Part shown: positions 51,804-59,618 of the stretch, one piece after another
Numbering within the stretch: position 1 is the stretch's first letter
Layout: each line of letters opens with the position of its first letter
Source: Sva-07 sp963728195
GTDB lineage: Bacteria; Actinomycetota; Acidimicrobiia; Acidimicrobiales; Ilumatobacteraceae
Assembly (NCBI GenBank): GCA_963728195.1
Contig: CAVSIX010000013.1
Coordinates: 186,001-250,000 of the forward strand
Length of the DNA stretch: 64,000 nt
Reading direction: 5' to 3'
Translations under genes and position numbers: made by a program
Notes under the pieces: generated by a model
Seen by the model: the letters and a program-made list of their open reading frames with translations, nothing else
Databases searched by the model: none
Told to the model about the DNA's origin: nothing

Positions 51804-53570
51804 TCAGCTGTCGCCGACGTACATCTCCGTGAAGAAGATCAGGGCACCGGGCGTGCCGTTGCCGAGGTCGCCGTTGGGCAACGTCCAGTTGTTGACACCG
51901 TGGATGTTCTCGTCGGTGGCGACGAGTGTGGCGGTGCCGCCCGAGTACCACACGGGCGCCTGCTCGTTGATCCGCACCATGATCTTCGAGTAGAGCGCCT
52001 TGCGCTCCTCGACGTCGGCGGTCTGGATCGCTTCGACCGCCCAGCCGTAGGCCTCGGGATCGAACCAGTTCGGGAAGTTGCTCACCGACTCGGCCGGATC
52101 CGTCAGGAACGGGTTGATCGCAGCGCTCGGGTCGGCCTCGGTGCCCCATCGCCAACAGTGCGCCCGGTGCTGATCGGCAACGGCGTTGTTGATGTGGGTC
52201 GCCTGGTCGAACTGGGTGAGGTTGACGTTGACCAACCCGGAACCCGACCAGACCTGCTCGATCACCTGCATGGCGGCGATCAAGGTGGGGTCCGGCGGAC
52301 ATGACAGCTCGACGTCGATCGGGTCCCCGGGCGACTTGCCGTCGGAACGGGCCGGATCGTCGATGTACTCCTGGAGCAGCGCTGTGCCGCCCTCGAAGTC
52401 GAACGTCGGGTAGGTATCGGCTGCCTCCTGGGTCCACCACGGGCTGTCGGCCGAGAACCACTGGGTCACCGGCAGCGAAATGCCGGTACCACCGAGTGCA
52501 TCGATCACGCGTTCCTGATCGTTCAGCTTGTTGAGACCGAGCCGGACCCGAACGTCGTCGAACGGCGGTACTGCGGTGTTGTACATGCCACCACCGGTGT
52601 TGTTGCCCTGGAACTCGTACAAGCTGATGCCGCTCTCGGCGCGGGCGTCGCGGATGGTGCCCTGGCGACGCGTCTCCATCAAGTCGACGGTGCCGGAGAT
52701 CAACGCATCGAGCCGGGTCCCCTCATCGGGGATCGGGCGGAACGCCACCTGGTCCAGATACGGCAGTTGGTTGCCCTCGTCGTCGCTGCGCCAGTAGTTC
52801 GGGTTCCGAACCACGATCGTCTCGTTGTCGATGTCACGGCTGTCCATCATGAAGGGGCCGGTACCGACCGGATTGGTGCTGAATCCGATCGGATCCGCCA
52901 GCGCCGCGGCCGGTTCGAACACGTACCCGATCGGCACGGTGTTCACCGCCGCCGGAAACGCCGAGTTCGGAGCGTTCAAGCTGTACTTGACGGTGAGGTC
53001 GTCGACCGCTTCCACACCTGCGATCCCGTAGGTGGCGATCTGGCCCGACGACGTGGCGCCGGTCTGCTGGATGGCGAACATGTCGACGATGGTCTGTGCC
53101 GTCAACGGCACCCCATTGTGGAACTCGACGTCAGGCCGAAGCACCATGGTCCATTCCGTGAAGTCCTCGTTCGGTTCGATCGACTCGGCGAGGTTCCCCT
53201 CGTATTCGCCATCAGCGTTCTGCGAGATCAGCACGTCGAAGACCGTGCGAGCAAGGTTGACGCACGGTTCGCCGCACGCATCCTCCCACGGGCGCAACCC
53301 GGTCGCCTCTGCTTCGAGGCCCATGGTCAATGAACCGCCGTAGACCGGCGTGTCGGTGTCCTCGACCACCGACGTGTCGACGTCACCTTCAGCGGTGACC
53401 GGCGTCGTGTCACCGGTGTCACCGGTGTCATCGCTCTCGGCCGTGGTCTCGGTCACGTCCGTGGGCGTGGTGTCGTCAGAAGACGAACTGTCGTCGCTCC
53501 CGCACGATGCTGCCGCGAAGGCGAACACCAGTGGAACGGCCAGTGCACTGACCAATCGTCGCTGTCGCAT
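51804..53570 (-). CDS. ABC transporter substrate-binding lipoprotein, family 5 (peptide/nickel type)
   Basis: A 588-residue exported lipoprotein. Signal peptide ends in the lipobox FAAASC (Cys ~23), then a Thr/Asp/Ser-rich linker with repeated DTGDTGDTT-type segments. The body is a SBP_bac_5 fold: YGGSLTMGLEAEATGLRPWEDAC, ANSIEPNEDFTEWTMVLRPDVEFHNG and VFEPAAALADPIGFSTNPVGTGPFM. Uptake of peptides, nickel or other solutes is the usual role; permease genes are not adjacent. ATG 53570 has GGGGG 5 nt upstream; an ATG 12 nt earlier is possible. Upstream region carries a hairpin and a palindrome. Confidence 0.88.
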   Translation of the reverse strand: MRQRRLVSALAVPLVFAFAAASCGSDDSSSSDDTTPTDVTETTAESDDTGDTGDTTPVTAEGDVDTSVVEDTDTPVYGGSLTMGLEAEATGLRPWEDACGEPCVNLARTVFDVLISQNADGEYEGNLAESIEPNEDFTEWTMVLRPDVEFHNGVPLTAQTIVDMFAIQQTGATSSGQIATYGIAGVEAVDDLTVKYSLNAPNSAFPAAVNTVPIGYVFEPAAALADPIGFSTNPVGTGPFMMDSRDIDNETIVVRNPNYWRSDDEGNQLPYLDQVAFRPIPDEGTRLDALISGTVDLMETRRQGTIRDARAESGISLYEFQGNNTGGGMYNTAVPPFDDVRVRLGLNKLNDQERVIDALGGTGISLPVTQWFSADSPWWTQEAADTYPTFDFEGGTALLQEYIDDPARSDGKSPGDPIDVELSCPPDPTLIAAMQVIEQVWSGSGLVNVNLTQFDQATHINNAVADQHRAHCWRWGTEADPSAAINPFLTDPAESVSNFPNWFDPEAYGWAVEAIQTADVEERKALYSKIMVRINEQAPVWYSGGTATLVATDENIHGVNNWTLPNGDLGNGTPGALIFFTEMYVGDS

Positions 53571-53892
53571 GAAGACCCCCATCTCCAACCGTTGATCGCC
53601 GGCCGACTTGACCGGCGATGTTTCCCCAGAGGCGAAGTCAAACACATCGGACAGCGCGGCGACGACATGGGCGTGACGTTGGTCACGCGAACGCAGCTCG
53701 GGCAGCGACACGCCTTCGCTGTTTCGACTCCACGATTGCCGTGGCCGATGTCCGTGGCCGTGGCCGTGGCCGTGACCGGAGCCGCGAATCATCGATGTGG
53801 AATCCGTTCGGTCCGCGCTTCCAACGCTTCTCGTGTTACATTCTCGTGTCGAACACCCATCAATCAGATTGCGGGCGCGATCGGAACCTCAC
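53571..53892. other. Intergenic region with hairpin, palindrome and hexamer repeats
   Basis: A 322-nt gap between divergent genes. It holds ATCGCCGG...CCGGCGAT (53595-53619), a GTGA-N6-TCAC palindrome within GCGTGACGTTGGTCACGC (53671-53688), and three tandem GTGGCC units (53754-53771). A short frame GTG 53846 ends in ATGA at the next start. No credible gene. Confidence 0.6.
53671..53688. promoter_or_regulatory. CRP/FNR-like palindrome
   Basis: Perfect 7-bp arms GCGTGAC/GTCACGC around GTTG; contains GTGA-N6-TCAC as in CRP/FNR-family operators. It lies 100 nt before the peptide-binding lipoprotein start. A plain hairpin or chance palindrome is the alternative. Confidence 0.35.
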
Positions 53893-54426
53893 ATGAAACT
53901 CCCCCTCCCACGACGCGCGTCGCAGCGCCTCGACCTTCGACTCCGCACCTACGGCGTCACCGCCGCACTCGGCGTGTTCACCATGGGAGGCGTGCTCCCA
54001 CAGTGCGAGCCGCCACCACCTCCCGCCGTTGTTCAGGTGTCCGACGTCCAGGCCTCGGTGGTCGCGTCGGTCAACCAACAGCGCGCACAGGCGGGGCGTG
54101 GTGCCCTGGTTGTCGACGCCCGTCTGACGGACGCCGCGCAGAAGCATTCCGATGACATGGCCGGACGACAGACCATGACCCACACGGGCAGTGGCGGAAC
54201 GAACGGCGGCCAGAGGATCAGCGCTGCCGGCTTCGGATGGACGACTTGGGCAGAGAACGTCGCTGCCGGCCAGACGACTCCCGCCGACGTGATGTCCGCC
54301 TGGGTCAACAGCCCCGGCCACCTCGCCAACATCCTCAGCGGTGCAGTGGGCCAGATCGGTGTGGCAGCGGCCACGGGCTCCAACGGCGTCGTCTACTGGA
54401 CGATGGTTCTCGCCGCCGGCAGCTGA
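53893..54426 (+). CDS. Secreted CAP/SCP-like domain protein
   Basis: A 177-residue protein. The N-terminus is basic with a hydrophobic stretch (YGVTAALGVFTMGGVL, ~20-36), a signal or anchor, then a Pro-rich bit. The CAP domain follows: VVASVNQQRAQAGRGALVVDARLTDAAQKHSDDMAG, MTHTGSGGTNGGQRISAAGF, TTWAENVAAGQTTPADVMSAWVNSPGHLANIL, with the His/Glu pocket residues. Bacterial CAP proteins are extracellular with unknown or protease-like roles. ATG 53893 is taken. It is convergent with the LPxTG gene, 10 nt apart. Confidence 0.85.
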   Translation: MKLPLPRRASQRLDLRLRTYGVTAALGVFTMGGVLPQCEPPPPPAVVQVSDVQASVVASVNQQRAQAGRGALVVDARLTDAAQKHSDDMAGRQTMTHTGSGGTNGGQRISAAGFGWTTWAENVAAGQTTPADVMSAWVNSPGHLANILSGAVGQIGVAAATGSNGVVYWTMVLAAGS

Positions 54427-54436
54427 CCTCGTCCGC

Positions 54437-55291
54437 TCAGGTCCGTGCCAGCCTTCGGGCGAGTGCACCCAGACCCAGGAGCGCTCCACCGAGCACACCG
54501 ATCATCAGCGTCTCGTCGGGTCCCGTCTGGGGCAGCGTTCGAGTACCGCCGGTATCACCCACTGCCTGAGTCGTGGTGGGACCACCACTGTCGGCGTCGG
54601 TCGTCGTGGTGGGGCCGCCGCTCTCTCCGGCCACCGACGTGGTGGTGGTTGCGCCACCTTGATCGGAGACGGTCGTGGTGGTGCTGGCCGTGGTGGTGGT
54701 GGTCGTCGTGGTGTCACCACCTCGGTCGTCGGCGACCGTCGTCGTGGTGGTGGCGCTGCCACCTTCCCCGGCGACGGACGTCGTGGGACCGCCGGTTTCG
54801 GCGGCGACCGTCGTGGTCGTCTCGGTGTCACAGACTCGACCCTCGAGGTAGTCGGCATCGATCAACTTGTCGCCGAACACGGGGACCGCACTGTCACCGC
54901 GGTACAGATCGGTCTGCCAGTTGCAGACATCGCCGAGCTCCAGGGTGACGGTGTACGAGCCGGCGCCGTAGGTGGAACCGTTGGCGCCATGGTGCGCGAT
55001 CAGCTCCTGGTCGGCGAACGGCACTCGCCATCCGCCCGGCAATTCGAACGCCGAGAACGAGAACGGCCCGACCTCGCCTTCGCATGCCTCCGGTCCGACG
55101 GTGAAGGTCGCCGTGCCGCGGTCGACCGATGCACTCTGCAACGCGCATGGCGCGGCCTCGGCGGGCGGCTCGGCCTCGACGGCAGGCACCGGTGACGGCG
55201 AATCGTCGGCTCGGACGCCTCCCGGAGCTACGGCAAGGCCGATGGCGACCAGACCTGCAGCAGCTGCGAGATGTGTGAGCGGTGATTTCAA
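54437..55291 (-). CDS. LPxTG-type cell-wall surface protein with Thr-rich stalk
   Basis: A 284-residue surface protein: signal peptide (~1-25), a ~130-residue globular domain with four cysteines (EAAPCALQSA, PEACEGEVG, GDVCNWQ and GRVCDTE), a long Thr/Gly/Val stalk (TTTTVAA / TTTSVAGE repeats, about residues 140-245), and a sorting signal LPQTGPDE followed by a helix and positive tail (MIGVLGGALLGLGALARRLART). Attachment by sortase is expected, but no sortase gene is in view. TTG 55291 is preferred because GGAG lies 6 nt upstream; an internal start is unlikely to retain a signal. Ligand unknown. Confidence 0.85.
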   Translation of the reverse strand: MKSPLTHLAAAAGLVAIGLAVAPGGVRADDSPSPVPAVEAEPPAEAAPCALQSASVDRGTATFTVGPEACEGEVGPFSFSAFELPGGWRVPFADQELIAHHGANGSTYGAGSYTVTLELGDVCNWQTDLYRGDSAVPVFGDKLIDADYLEGRVCDTETTTTVAAETGGPTTSVAGEGGSATTTTTVADDRGGDTTTTTTTTASTTTTVSDQGGATTTTSVAGESGGPTTTTDADSGGPTTTQAVGDTGGTRTLPQTGPDETLMIGVLGGALLGLGALARRLART

Positions 55292-55396
55292 TGGAGTCTC
55301 CTCATCGTGATGGCCTGTTGCCCGCCGCACTTCATTCCCCGATTCTCAATTCACGAAACTCGATGCCACTCCCGCAGGACTGGTGGCGACGTGTGA

Positions 55397-56329
55397 TCAC
55401 CGCCGGCTGTTCTTGCGTGCCTGTCCGGGCGGCACCCAGTCGTCGGGTTTCGGGCCCTCCGGCACATCAGGGGTGGTCGTCGTGGCCGGGTCCGTCGGCG
55501 ACGTGACCGCAACGGTCGTCGGGACCGGCGCCGTCGTGGTCTCGGGCACGGGTACCACCATCGTGGTCGGTGCGGTCGACGGGGCTGCGGTCGTCGGAGC
55601 GGCGGTCGACGAGGCGGCGGTCGTCGGTGCGGCGGTCGTGGTCGGCGCCGTGCTCGCCGTCGTCGGCGTTGAAGCGGTTGTGCTCGGAGAAGTCGGAGAA
55701 GTAGGCGCCACTGTCGTGGTGGATCGGGTCGCCGTCGTCGGAGCGGGTGCGCTGGTTGCCGGCACCGTGGTCGCCGTGGTCGCCGGCGCCGTCGGTGTGG
55801 TGGAGCGATCGGTCGACGTGGTCGGAGCGGACGACGTGGTCGGTGACGTCGTCTGAGGAGTCCACGGCGCCAGCCACCACGGAGTGGCCGGTGACGTGCT
55901 GATGGGATCCGAGGCAGAACTCGTCCGTGGTGCAGGCGATGACGCCACTCGGGTTGCGGGGGCCGGCACAGCCGCAGAGGTCGGTGCTGAGGTCGTGGTG
56001 GCGGCGGCTGGCAGCGTTGCCGTGGTCGTCGGTTCGGTGCTGGGTCCGGGGACACCGACTTGGCCATCCGGTACGCCGGAGAGAATCGACAAGCCTCCCA
56101 CGACAGTCGACGCCGGAGTGGATGTCGTCGAATCGTTGGTGCCATCGGTGCGATCGCTCTCGGGTGCCTCTGACACCGGCGTCACCTCGTCGACGGGCTC
56201 GGCGGATCCGAAGGCGCTCGTGTTCCGGAGGGCGAACACGAGAAAACCGATCGCCGCAGCGGCGACGAGCACCTGCCACCAGCGATCGCCGGTCTTCATC
56301 CGTTGGAACATCGCACGACTGTGCGCCAT
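55397..56329 (-). CDS. Single-pass membrane protein with very long Thr/Ser/Pro/Ala-rich extracellular region
   Basis: A 310-residue protein. A helix WQVLVAAAAIGFLVFALR at ~21-38 lies close to the N-terminus, then nearly the whole remainder (~50-300) is low-complexity Thr/Ser/Pro/Ala with repeats such as TTAAPTTAAS and APTTTAAP, closing with PEGPKPDDWVPPG. Likely an extended, possibly glycosylated surface stalk. ATG 56329 has GAGGAG 5 nt upstream. The upstream 130 nt can fold into a succession of hairpins reaching the ribosome-binding site. No catalytic domain. Confidence 0.7.
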   Translation of the reverse strand: MAHSRAMFQRMKTGDRWWQVLVAAAAIGFLVFALRNTSAFGSAEPVDEVTPVSEAPESDRTDGTNDSTTSTPASTVVGGLSILSGVPDGQVGVPGPSTEPTTTATLPAAATTTSAPTSAAVPAPATRVASSPAPRTSSASDPISTSPATPWWLAPWTPQTTSPTTSSAPTTSTDRSTTPTAPATTATTVPATSAPAPTTATRSTTTVAPTSPTSPSTTASTPTTASTAPTTTAAPTTAASSTAAPTTAAPSTAPTTMVVPVPETTTAPVPTTVAVTSPTDPATTTTPDVPEGPKPDDWVPPGQARKNSRR

Positions 56330-56339
56330 CACCACTCCT

Positions 56340-56455
56340 CTTCTGCCCGCGACACGGGCCCGCTGGCCCGGGAACCGGCCAGATCGCAGAAGGGTCGGTT
56401 ACCCCTCGGGCGCAGACCCCATGCCCGACGCCCGGAGGATCACCCCAATGGGTGA
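56340..56455 (-). ncRNA. Candidate structured 5' leader RNA before the Thr-rich membrane protein
   Basis: Five complementary pairs lie in one 116-nt stretch. They are TCACCC/GGGTGA (56440-56455), CTCGGGCG/CGCCCGGAG (56405-56437), GGGT/ACCC (56392-56104-type arms at 56092-56104 offset: 56392-56395 with 56401-56404), CTGGCC/GGCCAG (56363-56382), and an enclosing CTTCTGC/GCAGAAG (56340-56346 with 56386-56392). The last pairs right next to the GAGGAG ribosome-binding site. No known riboswitch is matched. Confidence 0.4.
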
Positions 56456-56459
56456 GCGC

Positions 56460-57176
56460 TCATTCGCTGAGGCGGATGACGATGTCGGCACCGCGTCGCC
56501 TCAAGTGATCGGCGATGGAGTACAGAAAGACCGAGACCCCGGCGAATTCAGCCGTTTCTTCCACTGCGGTCTGTAGGGCGTACCGCCAGGTCTGCTCGCC
56601 CTCCGCCGACGCCAGCGAGGCATTCAACATCTCCATCCCGAGGACGCCGCTCACGTAGATGACCCCGCTGAGAACGAAGAGCGTTCTCGTCCTGGCGTCG
56701 ATTCTCGCCAGGAAGGGCAGATACGCCACCCCCACCACCACCACGAATGCGATACCACCGATCACCCAGCCGTAGGACAAGACGCCGGAATGCCCCGAGA
56801 CCATGTCGAGTCGCCCGAATGCCTCGTGGAACGCGGCAACCTCGTCGATCGAGAGTCCGAAGAAGATCGCCGCGAGCGCTGACCAGTGATACGTGTTCAC
56901 GCGATCGCTGGACCGGGACAACGCAGCGATCCAGACCAAACCGACAGCCGCCAGCGCAAGGAAGGCCGCAGCGAACCACGTCGGCACGGCGGTGTCGTTG
57001 CCGAGATCGAAACGTGTGCTCAGGCCGCGGACCGGTTCGTCACTCTGCGCCGTCAGCACGATCTGGGGAATGTGCAGCACGAACAGCAGCGCAGTGATGG
57101 TCAGTGTGGTCGCCAGCACGGTCCGCGGATTCAGCACGAGCTGCGAGATCGGTGTTGCATCGACCTCTGTCTCCAT
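56460..57176 (-). CDS. Multi-pass membrane protein of unknown function
   Basis: A 238-residue protein from ATG 57176 with about six helices, beginning PRTVLATTLTITALLFVLHIPQIVL, then AAFLALAAVGLVWIAALSRSSD, the region LAAIFFGLSIDEVAAFHEAFG with conserved-looking Asp/Glu/His residues, GWVIGGIAFVVVVGVAYLPFLARID, and a charged stretch QTAVEETAEFAGVSVFLYSIADHL. The polar residues on helices suggest an enzyme or transporter of small size; nothing recognised. In-frame extension upstream of 57176 is arginine-rich and unlikely. The stop lies near the TGAGCGCTCA palindrome at 56453-56462. Confidence 0.6.
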   Translation of the reverse strand: METEVDATPISQLVLNPRTVLATTLTITALLFVLHIPQIVLTAQSDEPVRGLSTRFDLGNDTAVPTWFAAAFLALAAVGLVWIAALSRSSDRVNTYHWSALAAIFFGLSIDEVAAFHEAFGRLDMVSGHSGVLSYGWVIGGIAFVVVVGVAYLPFLARIDARTRTLFVLSGVIYVSGVLGMEMLNASLASAEGEQTWRYALQTAVEETAEFAGVSVFLYSIADHLRRRGADIVIRLSE

Positions 57177-57357
57177 CGCCAGCTGCTCTCGACGGGCCCG
57201 ACGAGGACCGGATCGTCGTCGGGTGCCCTCAGCTCGATGCCGTTGTGGTCGAAGCGACACTAGGGTGCCGTCGATTCGAACCAGGGGCCCGCAGCGATCG
57301 GTTCGAAAAGGCCGCGCCCAGCCAGCATTCAGGCAGGCTGTCCACTGCACGGGCCGG

Positions 57358-57651
57358 TCAAACGTCGCAGAGTACGTCCACGACGGTGATCGCTGTCTCG
57401 TCATCGATCGCGAAGGCCGGGCCGTCCAACCGGGCCGCCCACCGTTCGGCGGCGTCCATCGTGTTCGTCGGGATGTCGGGATGATCGAGGTGCGGGAAGA
57501 TCGAGAAGTCGACCAGGCCGAGCGTGGAGTCGGAGTTCCCCGGCGACTTCCACCCGACGAACTCGCGGCCGATGCGTGGCGTCGTCACCATGCTGCCGGC
57601 GGTCATGCCGATCCACACCGCGTCGGACAGCGACTCCAGCAAGTCCACCAT
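57358..57651 (-). pseudogene. Truncated S51-family (dipeptidase E-like) peptidase remnant
   Basis: A 97-residue C-terminal piece of a peptidase E-like protein: ESLSDAVWIGMTAGSMV corresponds to the nucleophile elbow (usually G-x-S-A-G-S), here with Thr replacing the catalytic Ser, then GLVDFSIFPHLDHPDIP, TNTMDAAERWAARLDGPAFAIDDETAI. The N-terminal half is absent and the nucleophile is changed, both signs of decay. ATG 57651 is only the first in-frame start. The neighbouring 57652-58127 contains no recognised coding sequence. Confidence 0.6.
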
Positions 57652-57670
57652 CGGCTGCTGAGGCGTGACG

Positions 57671-58039
57671 TCACACTTCCACCGGCATCTCCATCGCGAA
57701 CTGCAGATTCCCGGTCGGCGTTGTGAGGACACCACCCACCTCGACGCCGATCAACCGCATCGCGAACAGAAGCTCGACCGCGTCCGGGCCGAAAGGGGAA
57801 CCCGCCGGCGATGTGCTCGCCGGCTTCTCCACCACGGTGCGTTGTCGACGTTCGAGCGTGCCGGGTTCGGCCGGGACCACCAGATCGGCAAACACCGGTC
57901 GGCCATCGCCGAGCGTTCCGCCTGGTCGTGATGTTGTCCGACCGGCATCCCGGCACGGCCAGACATTGAACAGTCTCAGCAGCGACGGGCCGCGCAATTG
58001 GTCTCCACTCCAGCGGTGGACAAACGCCGCATCGGTCAT
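57671..58039 (-). CDS. Uncertain short ORF in the degraded region before GH130
   Basis: A 122-codon frame beginning MTDAAFVHRWSGDQLRG and ending in LLFAMRLIGVEVGGVLTTPT. No family recognised. It lies 20 nt upstream of the S51 remnant on the same strand in a region where both strands carry open frames by chance, so it may be non-coding. The region 57177-57357 likewise shows no supported gene. Confidence 0.25.
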   Translation of the reverse strand: MTDAAFVHRWSGDQLRGPSLLRLFNVWPCRDAGRTTSRPGGTLGDGRPVFADLVVPAEPGTLERRQRTVVEKPASTSPAGSPFGPDAVELLFAMRLIGVEVGGVLTTPTGNLQFAMEMPVEV

Positions 58040-58127
58040 CGTGAACGATCGCAGGGCCTCCTGGGTACGGTGGCGGTGATCCTCGTCATCTCGACGGGAG
58101 TACGATCGCCAGTGGCCGGGGGTTTTC

Positions 58128-59618
58128 ATGGATGCACTCCGGATCAACCGAACGCAGTCGGTGCGCTTCGTTCCCGATCCTCGCCGGGTGATCACCAAGC
58201 TCTTCATGCCAGGCGACGAGGTCTATCGAGATGGTTCATCGCGCCTCGAGGCCGTCCTCGAACGGATCCTGGCGCTGACGGAGGATGAGGTCGCCGACAC
58301 GTTGGCCGCTGCTTGCACTCTGTTTTCCGGTCGCCACCGCGATTTCGACGCAGTGCTCGACCGGCACCACGACGTCGTAGCGACGCGGTTCTCGGGTTCC
58401 TTGCTGGCTGTGCCGATGACCATGGAGCGTCGTCGTCTCATCGGCGCCTACTTCACGCACGAATACTCGATCGAGGCGGCGGCGCTGGGCAACCCGTCGA
58501 TCGTGGTCGCGCCCGACCAGTCCGGTATCGCCGCAGGTGCGGTCAGGTTCGTCATGAGTCTGCGGGCCATCGGCGAGGGGCATGTGTCGTCGATCGAGTT
58601 CCGAACGGGTGTCGTCGATGCCGACGGGACCGTCGAGCTCGACCCGGTGAGCCCGTACGCAGAGACGGGGGTGCGTTCTCCTCACGACTACGACAAGGGC
58701 TTCTTCTCGACGAAGCTCGCTGACCTTGCGATGCTGAACGAAGTCGAGGAACGAGTGTTGGCACGGTTGTCGGAGAGGTTCACGATGTCCGAACTCGAGT
58801 CGGCCATCGCGGAGCTCGACGACGACGGGATCGACCGGTCGATGTCGGGCGAGACGACCCGGTTCCTGCACTGGCTTGCGTCGTCGAACTATCGAGTGTC
58901 GTTCCCACCGTCCACCGAGATCTCCGAGCGCGTGTTGTTCCCGAGCGGCCCGACCGAGAGCCATGGGATGGAGGACGCCCGCTTCGTCCGCTTCGTCGAC
59001 GACGACGGGACGGTCACCTACTACGCCAGCTACACCGCATACGACGGCCATCAGATCCTTCCCCAACTGATCGAGACCGCCGACTTCAGCGGGTTCCGGA
59101 TCGCCACGCTCACCGGGCACGCGGCCCAGAACAAGGGGATGGCCATCTTCCCTCGCCGGATCGGCGGCCGCTACGTTGCGTTGAGCCGACAGGACAACGT
59201 CAACAACTTCGTCATGACGTCGACCGACATCCGTGTGTGGCGTGAGGCGACACGGATTCAGGAACCCGAGCGGCCGTGGGAGCTCATGCAGCTCGGCAAC
59301 TGCGGCTCACCGCTCGAGACCGATGCCGGTTGGGTCGTGATCACGCATGGCGTCGGCCCGATGCGCAGGTACTCCCTGGGCGCGTTGCTCCTCGACATCG
59401 ACGACCCGAGTCGCGTGATCGGGCATCTGCGCGAGCCGCTGCTGTCGCCGAGTGTCGACGAACGCGAAGGGTACGTGCCCAATGTCGTCTACTCGTGCGG
59501 CAGCCTGATTCACGGTGACCATCTCGTGCTGCCCTATGGCTACGCCGACGTCGGCGCTCGGGTCGCGACGATGCGGGTCGATGAACTGCTCAGCCGGTTG
59601 ACCGACCCGCCGACATGA
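58128..59618 (+). CDS. GH130-family glycoside phosphorylase/hydrolase-like protein
   Basis: A 496-residue protein; the five-bladed propeller of family GH130 is evident from SHGMEDARFVRFVDDDGTV, TYYASYTAYDGHQ, AAQNKGMAIFPRRIGGRYVALSRQDNVNNFVMTS, and NCGSPLETDAGWVVITHGVG, with HGVGPMRRYSLGALLLD. GH130 enzymes phosphorolyse or hydrolyse beta-mannosidic linkages; a catalytic Asp in MEDAR-type position is visible. The first ~140 residues form an extra N-terminal region seen in a cyanobacterial/actinobacterial subgroup. ATG 58128 has GGGGG 6 nt upstream. It converges with the next gene (29-nt overlap). Mannan metabolism is inferred. Confidence 0.85.
   Translation: MDALRINRTQSVRFVPDPRRVITKLFMPGDEVYRDGSSRLEAVLERILALTEDEVADTLAAACTLFSGRHRDFDAVLDRHHDVVATRFSGSLLAVPMTMERRRLIGAYFTHEYSIEAAALGNPSIVVAPDQSGIAAGAVRFVMSLRAIGEGHVSSIEFRTGVVDADGTVELDPVSPYAETGVRSPHDYDKGFFSTKLADLAMLNEVEERVLARLSERFTMSELESAIAELDDDGIDRSMSGETTRFLHWLASSNYRVSFPPSTEISERVLFPSGPTESHGMEDARFVRFVDDDGTVTYYASYTAYDGHQILPQLIETADFSGFRIATLTGHAAQNKGMAIFPRRIGGRYVALSRQDNVNNFVMTSTDIRVWREATRIQEPERPWELMQLGNCGSPLETDAGWVVITHGVGPMRRYSLGALLLDIDDPSRVIGHLREPLLSPSVDEREGYVPNVVYSCGSLIHGDHLVLPYGYADVGARVATMRVDELLSRLTDPPT

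Noticed and set aside
53754..53771. Short GTGGCC tandem repeat as a variable-number locus
   Set aside because: Only three perfect units; too short to support contraction or expansion.
54437..56100. CRISPR or tandem-repeat array suspected from GTCGTGGTG periodicity
   Set aside because: The periodicity is caused by Thr/Val-rich codon repeats in surface-protein genes; no spacer structure exists.
56390..56440. Resemblance of the GGGGTAACCGACC segment to the conserved 3' end of a cyclic-di-GMP (GEMM) riboswitch
   Set aside because: The other hallmark, a GCAAACC tetraloop-receptor core, is absent and the fold differs; only a short stretch matches.
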